Shown piece by piece: positions 44,877 through 53,172 of a stretch of DNA of 64,000 bases. Both the position numbers and the translations under genes were made by a program. The DNA is from Solwaraspora sp. WMMD792 (lineage in GTDB: Bacteria; Actinomycetota; Actinomycetes; Mycobacteriales; Micromonosporaceae). The stretch lies in the NCBI RefSeq assembly GCF_029626105.1, contig NZ_JARUBH010000009.1, positions 3,782,001 through 3,846,000 of the forward strand, given 5' to 3'. The notes under the pieces were generated by a model. That model did no database searches. It had not been told where the DNA came from and worked only from the letters and a program-made list of their open reading frames with translations. The first letter of the stretch is position 1; every line of letters starts with the position of its first letter.

Positions 44877-45553
44877 CGCCAGCTTTCCCGGCTCCGCTGC
44901 AGACCGTCGAGGATCAGGTCGAGTCCGACGTCGAACTCGGCCGCGTAGGAGTAGCCGGGTGCCAGCGCCCGATGAACGATCATCTCGGCGAGATGCGGCA
45001 ACTCGTCACGGGGCAGTTGCTCCAGGATCGCGCCCGCCACCTCGGTGACCTCGGCGGACGAGGTGAACGGCAGGCTGAGTTCCTGCAGGGTGAACCCGTA
45101 GACGTAGCTGTCCAGCATGGAGAGCGCGTGCGCCGCGCCGGCGACGGAGAATCCACCTGCACGCAGGCAGCCCAGCACCGCGTCGTGGTGGCGCAGGGTC
45201 GCCGGGCCGGGGTTGGTCCGGGAGTCCATCAAACCGATGGCCCACGGGTGCCGGATCAGCGCCGCCCGCATCGAAGCCGCCCGGTCCCGCATCGCGGCAC
45301 ACCAGTCGACCCCGTCCGCCGGTAGGTCGATCTCACCGAACACGACATCGACCATTCCGTCGAGGATCAGGTCCTTGTTGCGGAAGTGGTGGTAGAGCGA
45401 CATCGCCTCGACGCCGAGCCGCTGCGCGAGCCGGCGCATGCTCGGCACCCCCGAACCGGCCTCGTCGGCCAGCGCGACCGCTTCGCGCAGCACCAGGTCC
45501 CTGGTGAGCGCGGTGCGCCGGTTCCCGGGCGTACCGGCTGGCTCTGTGACCAC
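44873..45553 (-). CDS. TetR/AcrR family repressor
   Basis: 226 aa. The DNA-binding domain (about 15-62) has the helix-turn-helix SMRRLAQRLGVEAMSLYHHFRNKDLIL. The remainder resembles the TetR C-terminal type 1 ligand domain. GTG 45553 is supported by AGGAGG 7 nt upstream. The gene is divergent from an NmrA-like gene, and the 114-bp gap holds two similar palindromes overlapping a promoter, so autoregulation and control of the neighbour are likely. Its inducer is unknown. Confidence 0.9.
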   Translation of the reverse strand: MVTEPAGTPGNRRTALTRDLVLREAVALADEAGSGVPSMRRLAQRLGVEAMSLYHHFRNKDLILDGMVDVVFGEIDLPADGVDWCAAMRDRAASMRAALIRHPWAIGLMDSRTNPGPATLRHHDAVLGCLRAGGFSVAGAAHALSMLDSYVYGFTLQELSLPFTSSAEVTEVAGAILEQLPRDELPHLAEMIVHRALAPGYSYAAEFDVGLDLILDGLQRSRESWR

Positions 45554-45585
45554 GTGATCCTCCTGCCGTCATCCGCTCGGACCGC

Positions 45586-45614
45586 TTGACAACCTTACAC
45601 CGCAAGGCTGTACC
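45586..45614 (+). promoter_or_regulatory. promoter of the NmrA-like gene
   Basis: TTGACA (45586-45591), a 17-nt spacer, then TGTACC (45609-45614) give a recognisable sigma-70-type promoter about 55 nt before the gene. Two TetR-like operators overlap it. Confidence 0.6.
45593..45607. promoter_or_regulatory. TetR operator, copy 1
   Basis: CCTTACACCGCAAGG is an inverted repeat between the -35 and -10 elements, and agrees with copy 2 in the pattern CTTAC-NNCG-NAAG. It is placed to block RNA polymerase. Confidence 0.55.
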
Positions 45615-45626
45615 TTACGGCGTAAG
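45614..45626. promoter_or_regulatory. TetR operator, copy 2
   Basis: CTTACGGCGTAAG has perfect 6-bp arms around one central base, exactly 21 bp (two helical turns) after copy 1. It is a typical operator form for actinobacterial TetR repressors. Confidence 0.65.
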
Positions 45627-45667
45627 CCAATCGTGGTGCGGGGAATTCGAGAGACAGGAGCGGGACC

Positions 45668-46402
45668 ATGGAACCGATCGGGACCGACGGAGTCGGCCAG
45701 CCAGGTGCGGGCCGGCGGATCTGCGTCGTCGGCGCGTCCGGGAAGCTCGGGCGGTACATGGTGCGGCACGCGCTGGAGCGCGGGTACGAGGTCGTCGCCG
45801 TGTGCCGCGAGAAGAGCGTGCCCAAACTGTCCGAATTCGACGGACGGATCACCGTGGTCGCAGGTCCGACCAACTCCCGTACGGTCATCGCCCAGGCGGT
45901 GCGCGGTTGCGACGCCGTGCTCACGGTGCTGGTGCCGTGGGGGGTGCAAAGTTACGCTTCGGGCACCGCGCAGGCGGTGCTCGACTACGCCGAGCCCGGT
46001 GCCCGGCTGATCTTCTCCTGTGGTTGGCACATCACCCGCGACGGCCGGGACGTCTACCCCCGGGGGTTCAAGCTCTACACGACGGTCTTCGGCTGGCTGG
46101 CAAAGCTGCTGCGGGTGGTAGACGTCGACGACCAGGTGCAGGCCTGCCAACGGGTCTTCGCCAGCGGCACCGACTGGACCGTCGTACGCGGCAGCGACCT
46201 CGAGGAGGGCGACAGCCAGGGCCTGCCGGTGTGGAGCCGACACGTGGGTGACCCGGTGCTGGCCAGCAACCTGACCCGGCGCATCGACTACGCCCGGTTC
46301 ATGGTCGAGGCCGTGGACGACGACACCCTCATCCGGGAGGCCCCGGCCATCGTCGGTCGGCTGACCCCGTCCGCCCTCGCCCATGCCGGTCGGCCGCAGT
46401 GA
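45668..46402 (+). CDS. NmrA-like NAD(P)-binding protein
   Basis: 244 aa. The Rossmann motif is ICVVGASGKLGRYM (18-31), followed by AVCREKS. No classical YxxxK pair is present; an HITRDGRDVY segment occupies the region instead. Members of this atypical SDR group are redox sensors or reductases without the usual catalytic Tyr. ATG with CAGGAG at 7 nt. Controlled by the divergent TetR through two operators. Substrate unknown. Confidence 0.8.
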   Translation: MEPIGTDGVGQPGAGRRICVVGASGKLGRYMVRHALERGYEVVAVCREKSVPKLSEFDGRITVVAGPTNSRTVIAQAVRGCDAVLTVLVPWGVQSYASGTAQAVLDYAEPGARLIFSCGWHITRDGRDVYPRGFKLYTTVFGWLAKLLRVVDVDDQVQACQRVFASGTDWTVVRGSDLEEGDSQGLPVWSRHVGDPVLASNLTRRIDYARFMVEAVDDDTLIREAPAIVGRLTPSALAHAGRPQ

Positions 46403-46667
46403 CAGGCGCGGCCCAGCCGGTGCGCCGATGTACCGGCTCGCCGGCCCGGTGTCCGAGGTCGGACAGGCTGCGACGGCGGTCTCAGGATCCCTGTCCTACC
46501 TGGTCAGCGGCGTGGTGGTCGGGATAGCGTCCGGATTGCCCGGCGGGGACGCCCGCAGGTATCCATCGTCACCGACGGTCGTCGCGACCACCCCTCGGTC
46601 CGGCGACGCGTACCGGACGGCGCCCCGGTGACCGCGCGGTGACTCCCGTACGCCAGTGGGAGGACAG

Positions 46668-47699
46668 ATGCATCCGTCGTTTCCTGAGTCCGAAGACCCG
46701 GCGCCGGCAGCCCGGCATTCCGCAGCTCCGCTCAGCCGTGATTGCGCACATCCGCCCGCCCGGCGCTCCACGCACCGGACCGCGCACCGGATTGCGCACC
46801 GGACCGCGCGGCCGGATCGCAGCCGGCGTCGAATTCGAGGTGTGCTCGCCGCGGCGACGGCCGCGCTGCTGGCGGTCGCCGGGCTCACGTTGATCCCGAA
46901 CGCGAGCGCCGCCGAGAACCCGTTCGAACGGGGTCCGGCACCGAGCGCGTCCAGTCTCGCCGCTGCCCGGGGCCCGTTCGCGACGTCCCAGGTGACGGTG
47001 TCGTCGCGCGATGCCAGTGGGTTCGGCGGCGGCACGATCTACTTCCCGACCAGTGGCGACGACGGCACCTTCGGTGCAGTGGCGGTCGCCCCCGGCTTCA
47101 CCGCGTCCCGGTCGAGCATGGCCTGGCTGGGACCCCGGCTGGCATCACAGGGGTTCATTGTATTCAATATCGACACCATTACCCGCTCCGACCAGCCGGC
47201 GAGCCGCGGCCGGCAACTTCTCGCCGCGCTGGACTTCCTGGTAGAGCGCAGCCCGATTCGGGACCGGGTGGACCCGGACCGGCTCGCGGTGATGGGTCAC
47301 TCGATGGGCGGTGGCGGTGCGCTCGAGGCGGCCGAGTCGCGCCCGACCTTGCGGGCCGCGATTCCGCTCACCCCGTGGAATCTCAACAAGAACTGGTCGC
47401 GGGTGCAGGTTCCAACGATGGTGATCGGCGCCGAACGAGACACGATCGCCTCGGTACGATTTCATTCCGAGCCATTCTTCGACAGCCTTCCCTCCGATTT
47501 GGACAAGGCATATCTGGAGCTCAACAACGCCAGCCATTTCGCACCGAACATTCCGAACGCTACCATCTCGTCGTTCAGCGTGGCATGGCTGAAGCGCTTC
47601 GTCGACGACGACACCCGCTACGAGCAGTTTCTCTGCCCACCGCCCCGACCCGACGGAGAGATCTCCGAATATCAGGACACCTGCGCCCGCGTGTCCTGA
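46668..47699 (+). CDS. secreted cutinase of the PET-hydrolase (poly(ethylene terephthalate) hydrolase) family
   Basis: 343 aa. An unusually long basic, Arg/His/Thr-repeat-rich n-region (about 55 residues) precedes a signal core and a cleavage site near ASA-AEN. The mature enzyme begins ENPFERGPAPS and follows Thermobifida cutinases closely: SGFGGGTIYFP, VAPGFTASRSS, AWLGPRLASQGF, IDTITRSDQPASRG, MGHSMGGGG (S212), IPLTPWNLNKNW, GAERDTIA (D258), NNASHFAPN (H290), SVAWLKRFVDDDTRYEQFLC and a C-terminal Cys for the conserved disulfide. The natural role is cutin or polyester hydrolysis. The usual aromatic of the oxyanion region is Phe (GFTAS) rather than Tyr. ATG 46668 has GGAGG 5 nt upstream. It is monocistronic with a strong terminator. 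Confidence 0.92.
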   Translation: MHPSFPESEDPAPAARHSAAPLSRDCAHPPARRSTHRTAHRIAHRTARPDRSRRRIRGVLAAATAALLAVAGLTLIPNASAAENPFERGPAPSASSLAAARGPFATSQVTVSSRDASGFGGGTIYFPTSGDDGTFGAVAVAPGFTASRSSMAWLGPRLASQGFIVFNIDTITRSDQPASRGRQLLAALDFLVERSPIRDRVDPDRLAVMGHSMGGGGALEAAESRPTLRAAIPLTPWNLNKNWSRVQVPTMVIGAERDTIASVRFHSEPFFDSLPSDLDKAYLELNNASHFAPNIPNATISSFSVAWLKRFVDDDTRYEQFLCPPPRPDGEISEYQDTCARVS

Positions 47700-47704
47700 T
47701 CACG

Positions 47705-47745
47705 CGGTGAGCCCGGCCGGCGCGGACCGCCGGCCGGGCTCACCG
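47705..47745. terminator. bidirectional hairpin terminator
   Basis: Arms of 18 bp (47705-47722 with 47728-47745) and a 5-nt loop start 6 nt after the cutinase stop codon and end just before the converging TetR gene. Confidence 0.8.
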
Positions 47746-47750
47746 TGGGC

Positions 47751-48401
47751 TCACCGCGCCCCGCAGAGCAGGGACCGCAGCGCCTGTTCGGTCAGGTCGA
47801 GGTCCGGCTGCCGGCCGGCGAGCAACTCCGCGTAGATGGCGGACTCGACGATCCGGATGTAGAGGTACGCCAGCGCCTCCGGTGCGGCGTGGATGGCCGT
47901 ATCCGGGCCGAGCACGTCGACAAAGATGTCCGCCTGGGCACGGATGAACCGCCGGTGCACCCAGCCCGGCTCGGCGAACAGGACCCGGGCCGCCGTCTCG
48001 GGTTCGTCGGCGAGGAACTGCCGGAACGGCGCGGACCGGCGCACCGCGGCGGCGTAGCGCATGGTCACCTCGATCACGCCGTCCACCCCGGTCCGTCGAC
48101 GTGCGCCACGCGCTTCGGCCAGTTGACGGCTGCCGAGCCACCACAGGACTTCACCGAGCAGCCGGTCCCGACTGCCGGTGACCCGGTAGAGCGTCGCCCG
48201 GCTGACCGCCAATGCGTCGGCGAGCCCGCCCATGTCGATGGTGCCGTGGCTGAGGAAGTACCGGCCGCCACCGCGTACCACCGTCTCCTCGCTTACCACC
48301 CGACGGGGTACCGGACTTCGGGCGACCGGTATCTGTGCGGTCTTGCCGTTGCCGTGTCGCGTGCTGCTGGCCGGGCGGACCCGGTAGGCCATTGACCCCA
48401 T
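47751..48401 (-). CDS. TetR family regulator, QsdR-like
   Basis: About 216 aa. The helix-turn-helix is GTIDMGGLADALAVSRATLYRVTGSRDRLL. The C-terminal part, with FRQFLADEPETAARVL and YLYIRIVESAIYAELLAG, resembles the QsdR ligand domain. The start is uncertain: ATG 48401, ATG 48392 or an upstream TTG at 48428 are possible, none with a good ribosome site. It is divergent from a bile acid:sodium symporter-family gene 236 bp away and is a candidate regulator of it. Confidence 0.8.
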   Translation of the reverse strand: MGSMAYRVRPASSTRHGNGKTAQIPVARSPVPRRVVSEETVVRGGGRYFLSHGTIDMGGLADALAVSRATLYRVTGSRDRLLGEVLWWLGSRQLAEARGARRRTGVDGVIEVTMRYAAAVRRSAPFRQFLADEPETAARVLFAEPGWVHRRFIRAQADIFVDVLGPDTAIHAAPEALAYLYIRIVESAIYAELLAGRQPDLDLTEQALRSLLCGAR

Positions 48402-48637
48402 ACTCTGGGCACGTTCCGTGATCGCCAATGGTTCAAGGCATCGCCGTGATCGATCCGGCCAGCGGATACTCCGCCAACAGTTGGTGACTCACCGCAATCT
48501 GCCCGACTCGGCGGACGGGTGGAACCGCGCCGCTCAGGATGGCGGCCGCCATAGATCAAGCAACCAGGAAGAAGCAGCCGACCGGTCGGCAATGTAAAGA
48601 TCCATGCACTTCATTCCAATCGGAAGGCAGGCTTGCC

Positions 48638-49543
48638 ATGAGCAACGATACGGTGGTCCTCCTATTTCCCATCGCCGTGGCGATCATCATGCTCGGACTC
48701 GGGCTCACCCTGACAATGGAGGACTTCCGCCGGGTCCTGCGATACCCGCGGGCCATGGTGGTCTGCCTGGTCAGCCAGATGCTGGTGCTGCCAGCGCTCT
48801 GCCTCGGTCTGGTCTTCGTGCTCGGTCTGCGCCCCGAACTGGCGGTCGGCATGATGCTGCTCGCCGCCTCACCGGGCGGCAGTACGGCGAGCCTTTACAG
48901 CCACCTGTTCAAAGGTGACCTGGCGCTGAACATCTCGCTCACCGCAGTCAACTCGGTGCTGGCGCTGTTCACCCTGCCGGTGATCGTCAACCTGTCCGTC
49001 GCCGGGTTCATGGGGTCGGACAGCTCGATCGGGCTCCAGTTCGACAAGGTGATTCAGGTGTTCGCCCTCGTGCTGATCCCGATCTCCATCGGCATGGCGG
49101 TCCGGCGGCGGTTCACCAGCCTCGCGATCCGGTTGGAGCGCGCGGTCAAGGTGCTGTCCGTCCTCGTGCTGCTGATGATGATCGCCAGCGTGATCGCTGG
49201 TCTCGGCGAAGAGGTGTTCGACGTCCTTGGGGAGATCATCCTCGCCGTCGTGCTGTTCAACCTGCTCAGCATGACGATCGGCTACTTCGGCCCCCGGCTG
49301 TTCCGGGTCGGCGAACGCGAGTCGATCGCCTCCGCCTTCGAGATCGGCCTGCACAACGCCAGCCTGTCGATCACCATCGCGATGACCCCGACGCTGCTCG
49401 GCAACACGGAGATGGCGATGCCCTCGGTGACGTACGGATTCGTCATGTTCTTCACCGCCGCTGTCTTCGGCTTCATCGTCGCCCGGCGGGTCCCGGCGGC
49501 AAGCGCGACCGCCGAGCGGGCGGCGCCGTCCAGCCGGGTCTGA
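48638..49543 (+). CDS. bile acid:sodium symporter (BASS) family transporter
   Basis: 301 aa with about nine membrane helices and a short polar tail. The family signature is AASPGGSTASLYSHLFKGDLALNISLTAVNSVLALFTLP in pattern, with the Pro/Gly break of the crossing helices. Bacterial BASS proteins import organic acids or related anions with Na+; the substrate here is unknown. ATG 48638 has GGAAGG about 10 nt upstream. A divergent TetR gene is the likely regulator. Confidence 0.9.
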   Translation: MSNDTVVLLFPIAVAIIMLGLGLTLTMEDFRRVLRYPRAMVVCLVSQMLVLPALCLGLVFVLGLRPELAVGMMLLAASPGGSTASLYSHLFKGDLALNISLTAVNSVLALFTLPVIVNLSVAGFMGSDSSIGLQFDKVIQVFALVLIPISIGMAVRRRFTSLAIRLERAVKVLSVLVLLMMIASVIAGLGEEVFDVLGEIILAVVLFNLLSMTIGYFGPRLFRVGERESIASAFEIGLHNASLSITIAMTPTLLGNTEMAMPSVTYGFVMFFTAAVFGFIVARRVPAASATAERAAPSSRV

Positions 49544-49677
49544 CCCCCGCTGACCCCTGATGTGACCCAGGGCCCGAAGGTCGGCGCCGACACCGCAGCG
49601 ACAGCCCGGTGCCGGCGCCGACCTCTGGTCAGGAACCGGCAGCCATCGTCTGGTCCGGAATCGGCACCGGCCTCTGG

Positions 49678-50910
49678 TCAGGACCGACGACGCAGCACCG
49701 CGCCCGCGACCCGCCAGCCGCTGGCGAGTGCACCCTGGATAGACGGGCTGTCGCGATGGTCGCCGGCGACGAAGATGCCACTGCTGACCTGCGCCGGTGC
49801 GCGCAGCGTGCCACGCGGCGGCACCGCCGCCGGCAGCGCGCCGACGACCGCCACCGTCCGCAGGTGACACCAACCGGTGGTCGAGGTCTGGTACAGCCGT
49901 GCCAACTCGGCCCGGACGACCGTCTCTGGCGGTGTCTCTCGGCCGACAACGGAGGTGGCGATCAGGTGCTGACCGGGCGGTGCGTAGTCCGGTGCCGCCT
50001 GACTGACCACGACGGTGTTCGCGACCGGCCCGCTGCGGTGCCCGTCGAGCAGCAGGATCGGCTCGGCCACCGGCGGCTGCTCGGCGGCATGATAATAGGT
50101 AGTCAACTGGCGCATCCGTACCGGCGCGACCGACGGGATCAGCCGGGCGGCCGCCGGTGGATCGGTCGCCACGACGATCCACCGGCAGCGCAGGTCGGTG
50201 TCCCGGGTGCGCACCAGGCCAGGCTCGATCGCCGTCACGTCGGTCGCCAGCCGGATCCGATCGGGTGGCAACGGCCCGGCGAGGGCACGGGGCAGGTCGG
50301 CCATTCCGGCAGCCGGTACCCCGATCCGACCCCGGGCGAAGGATCGCAGAATCATCGCGACGACATGATTCGACGTTTCCAGGTCGGGGTCGGCGAGCAC
50401 TCCGGACAGGAATGGTCGCAGCAGTTCGTCGATGATCCGGGTGGAGAGTCCAGCTCGCCGCAACTCGTCCACAGCGCTCGTCTCCGCTCGGGTGAGCAGC
50501 CGGGCGGGGCTGGTCAGGGCGTACCGCATCAGCAGCCGACCGAGTCGGAGCCGGTCCGGCAGGGTGCCGACGCCGGCGAGCAGCGTCGCCGGCGCGGCGA
50601 ACGGCATCCGTAACGGGTGCACCAGCCGTACCGTGTCATCGGCCCGCCGGACCAGCACAGCCGGAGTGAAGAAGCGCAGGTCGAGGCGGTCCAAGTCGAT
50701 CAGATCGGCCAGCCGCGGGTAGGCGGTGTTGAGCACCTGGAAGCCACGGTCGAGCCGGAAGCCGTCGACGACATCGGTGGCTACCCGGCCGCCGATCCGA
50801 TCGGCCCGGTCGATGAGTAGGTGATCGACGCCGGCTGCGGAGAGTCGGCGGGCTGCCGCCAGCCCAGCGAGCCCGGCACCGACGATGACAACTTCCGCCG
50901 CGACGGCCAT
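49678..50910 (-). CDS. FAD-dependent amine oxidase/phytoene desaturase-like protein
   Basis: 410 aa. The N-terminal dinucleotide motif is VVIVGAGLAGLAAARRL, followed by LIDRADRIGGRVATD, where the GGR motif contacts the flavin. The C-terminal FAD block is GIFVAGDHRDSPSIQGALASGWRVA. The body resembles flavin amine oxidase/phytoene desaturase-like proteins without a recognised substrate. The start is ATG 50910. The gene begins 9 nt beyond the end of tRNA-Asn, and its only ribosome-site-like sequence (GGGGGAG) belongs to the tRNA acceptor end. Confidence 0.88.
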   Translation of the reverse strand: MAVAAEVVIVGAGLAGLAAARRLSAAGVDHLLIDRADRIGGRVATDVVDGFRLDRGFQVLNTAYPRLADLIDLDRLDLRFFTPAVLVRRADDTVRLVHPLRMPFAAPATLLAGVGTLPDRLRLGRLLMRYALTSPARLLTRAETSAVDELRRAGLSTRIIDELLRPFLSGVLADPDLETSNHVVAMILRSFARGRIGVPAAGMADLPRALAGPLPPDRIRLATDVTAIEPGLVRTRDTDLRCRWIVVATDPPAAARLIPSVAPVRMRQLTTYYHAAEQPPVAEPILLLDGHRSGPVANTVVVSQAAPDYAPPGQHLIATSVVGRETPPETVVRAELARLYQTSTTGWCHLRTVAVVGALPAAVPPRGTLRAPAQVSSGIFVAGDHRDSPSIQGALASGWRVAGAVLRRRS

Positions 50911-50919
50911 CCGTGGAAG

Positions 50920-50992
50920 CTCCCCCGTTTGGACTCGAACCAAAAACCTGCCGGTTAACAGCCGGCTGCTCTGCCAATTGAGCTACGGGGGA
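50920..50992 (-). tRNA. tRNA-Asn (anticodon GUU)
   Basis: Acceptor stem TCCCCCG/CGGGGGA with discriminator G, D arm GCTC...GAGC, anticodon stem GCCGG/CCGGC with loop CTGTTAA, and T arm GTTCGAGTC. CCA is not encoded. The FAD oxidoreductase gene follows immediately on the same strand. Confidence 0.95.
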
Positions 50993-51338
50993 CCGCTGCG
51001 TAGCCGGCACCGGATCTCTCCGACCGCCTGGCGACGGGACAAGAGTACAGGACGCCACCGCCGGATGGGCGACCGGGTTCGCCGCCCCGGACCGGCCGGG
51101 TCCGCCGCCCCGGACCGGCCGGGTCCACGGCACGGCCCGGCCGGCCGAGCTCCGATAAGAAGCCTATCGAAACGGACAAAAGACCGAGTTGTCTGCGCTG
51201 ACGCGTGAGAAGGGAGCAGGATGGGTAGACAGCACCGGACAGATGACGAAGGCACGACCGGGTCACTCATCGGCCAGCCGGCACCGAACCGGACCGCCGG
51301 CCGACGGGTACACCGGGTCAGGTACGGAAGGAGCCGCC

Positions 51339-51701
51339 ATGCGCGGAAAACTTTGGTTCATCGGCGGGGTGGCCGTGGGTTTCGTCCTGGGCGCCCGCGC
51401 CGGCCGGGAGAAGTACGACGAGCTGGTACTCAACGCACGCAAGGTGATGGACCACCCGACGGTGCAGGAGGCCGCCGGGGTGGCGCAGGCTCAGGCCAAC
51501 CGGATCTACGCGGAGGGCCGGGAGCGGCTCAGCCACACCCGGCTGGGCGAACGCCTCAACGGCCACGACCACCTCACCACCCCCGACAGCAGTCTCGCCG
51601 ACGCCGGGATGGGCACGGCCTCCTCGCCCGGGTCCACCGGTGCGACGACGGCCGGGAGCAAGCCAGGCAAGGGCACCGGGCCCGGCGGCAGCGCCAGCTG
51701 A
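51339..51701 (+). CDS. YtxH-like small membrane protein
   Basis: 120 aa. An N-terminal helix MRGKLWFIGGVAVGFVLG is followed at once by ARAGREKYDEL, the typical YtxH-type junction, then an amphipathic helix and a Gly/Ser/Thr-rich tail. It is probably a membrane-attached envelope or stress protein of unknown role. ATG 51339 is preceded by GGAAGGAG. The gene ends before a 21-bp terminator hairpin. Confidence 0.82.
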   Translation: MRGKLWFIGGVAVGFVLGARAGREKYDELVLNARKVMDHPTVQEAAGVAQAQANRIYAEGRERLSHTRLGERLNGHDHLTTPDSSLADAGMGTASSPGSTGATTAGSKPGKGTGPGGSAS

Positions 51702-51734
51702 CGCCGGCACGCACCGTCGGGAACGCGGCGTACG

Positions 51735-51778
51735 CGTGGGCCGGTCACCCCCCGTTGACGGGGGGTGACCGGCCCACG
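51735..51778. terminator. very long bidirectional hairpin terminator
   Basis: Perfect 21-bp arms (51735-51755 with 51758-51778) with a TG centre, between converging genes. Confidence 0.85.
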
Positions 51779-51822
51779 GTCGTCCAGGTGTGTTCGCCGC
51801 CGCTGGTCCGGCGGCGGCCAGG

Positions 51823-52833
51823 TCAGTCCCGGCTGCTGGAGAACGCCGCGTCGAACGCCGCCGTCGGGGCGTCGAACGCCTGCTGACGGACGAACCGCAA
51901 CGCCTCGGGGGCGCCGACCAACCGGTCCATTCCGGCGTCCTCCCACTCGACGGAGATCGGTCCGTCGTAACCGATTGCGTTGAGTGCCCGGAAACAGTCC
52001 TCCCACGGCACGTCGCCGTGCCCGGTGGAGACGAAGTCCCAGCCCCGCCGCAGATCCGCCCAGGGCAGGTGGGAGGCGAGCCGGCCACGCCGACCGTCGC
52101 CGGTACGGACCTTCGCGTCCTTGCAGTCGACGTGATAGATCCGGTCGGCGAATTCGAGGATGAAGTTGACCGGGTCCAGTTCCTGCCAGACGAAGTGCGA
52201 CGGGTCCCAGTTGAGGCCGAACGCCGGGCGGTTGCCGATCGCCTCCAGGGTGCGGCGGGTCGTCCAGTAGTCGTAGGCGATCTCGCTTGGGTGCACCTCG
52301 TGGGCGAACCTGACGCCGACCTCGTCGAACACGTCGAGGATCGGGTTGAACCGGTCGGCGAAGTCCTGGTAGCCGCGTTCAATCATCTCCGGCGGCACCG
52401 GTGGGAACATGGCCAGGGTGTGCCAGATCGACGAGCCGGTGAAGCCGATGACGGTGTTGACGCCGAGCTTCGCGGCGGCCCGGGCGGTGTCCTTGATCTC
52501 CTCGGCGGCGCGCTGACGGACGCCTTCGGGTTCCCCGTCGCCCCAGATCCGGGCGGGCAGGATCCCCTGGTGCCGCTCGTCGATCGGATGGTCGCAGACC
52601 GCCTGGCCGACCAGGTGGTTGGAGATCGCGTACACCTTGAGGTTGTACTTGGCCAAGGTCTGTAGCTTGCGTTCGACGTAGTCGTCCTCGGCCAGCGCCC
52701 GGTCCACCTCGAAGTGATCGCCCCAGCAGGCGATCTCCAGGCCGTCGTAGCCCCACTCCGAGGTCAGCCGACACACTTCCTCGAACGGCAGGTCGGCCCA
52801 CTGGCCGGTGAAGAGCGTGATGGGTCGCGCCAT
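51823..52833 (-). CDS. sugar phosphate isomerase/epimerase family TIM-barrel protein
   Basis: 336 aa of the xylose isomerase-like TIM-barrel (AP endonuclease 2) superfamily. Likely metal ligands lie in [39 protein letters not shown] and VEWEDAGMD. These enzymes isomerise or epimerise keto-sugars or inositol derivatives. ATG 52833 has GAGAAGGA upstream. No dehydrogenase or transporter is adjacent, so the pathway is not apparent. Confidence 0.9.
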   Translation of the reverse strand: MARPITLFTGQWADLPFEEVCRLTSEWGYDGLEIACWGDHFEVDRALAEDDYVERKLQTLAKYNLKVYAISNHLVGQAVCDHPIDERHQGILPARIWGDGEPEGVRQRAAEEIKDTARAAAKLGVNTVIGFTGSSIWHTLAMFPPVPPEMIERGYQDFADRFNPILDVFDEVGVRFAHEVHPSEIAYDYWTTRRTLEAIGNRPAFGLNWDPSHFVWQELDPVNFILEFADRIYHVDCKDAKVRTGDGRRGRLASHLPWADLRRGWDFVSTGHGDVPWEDCFRALNAIGYDGPISVEWEDAGMDRLVGAPEALRFVRQQAFDAPTAAFDAAFSSSRD

Positions 52834-53172
52834 GGTCCTTCTCCCGTTGTCGTCACTGGGATTCCAGCCCGCGCCGCAGGTGCGGCGCCTGGTTGGACCG
52901 GCGCGAGGTGACGGCCCGATGAGCTACCGGCGTGGAACTGTACGGTCGTGGTACACCGACCGGTGGTGCAGGCAGCGAACACCGGCCGGCTGGTCACGAC
53001 GGCACCCGGCACGGTCACCGTGCCGGCGCGGCGCTTCCCGACCGGGCGGGTTGCGCCTCCCGCCCGGACACCGGCCCGGGTACGGGCCTGCCCGCACCAC
53101 TCTAGGCCGGTTGCCGGCCTGCGCGATAGAGGCAGCCGAGGTACGACGCCAGCGGAGTACGAGCCTGGCTGG
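52834..53172. other. intergenic region with hairpin
   Basis: About 340 bp without a supported gene. A perfect 10-bp inverted repeat with a 1-nt centre (53006-53026) could end transcription of the sulfotransferase operon on the minus strand. The part near 52834-52930 is the likely promoter region of the isomerase gene. Confidence 0.45.
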
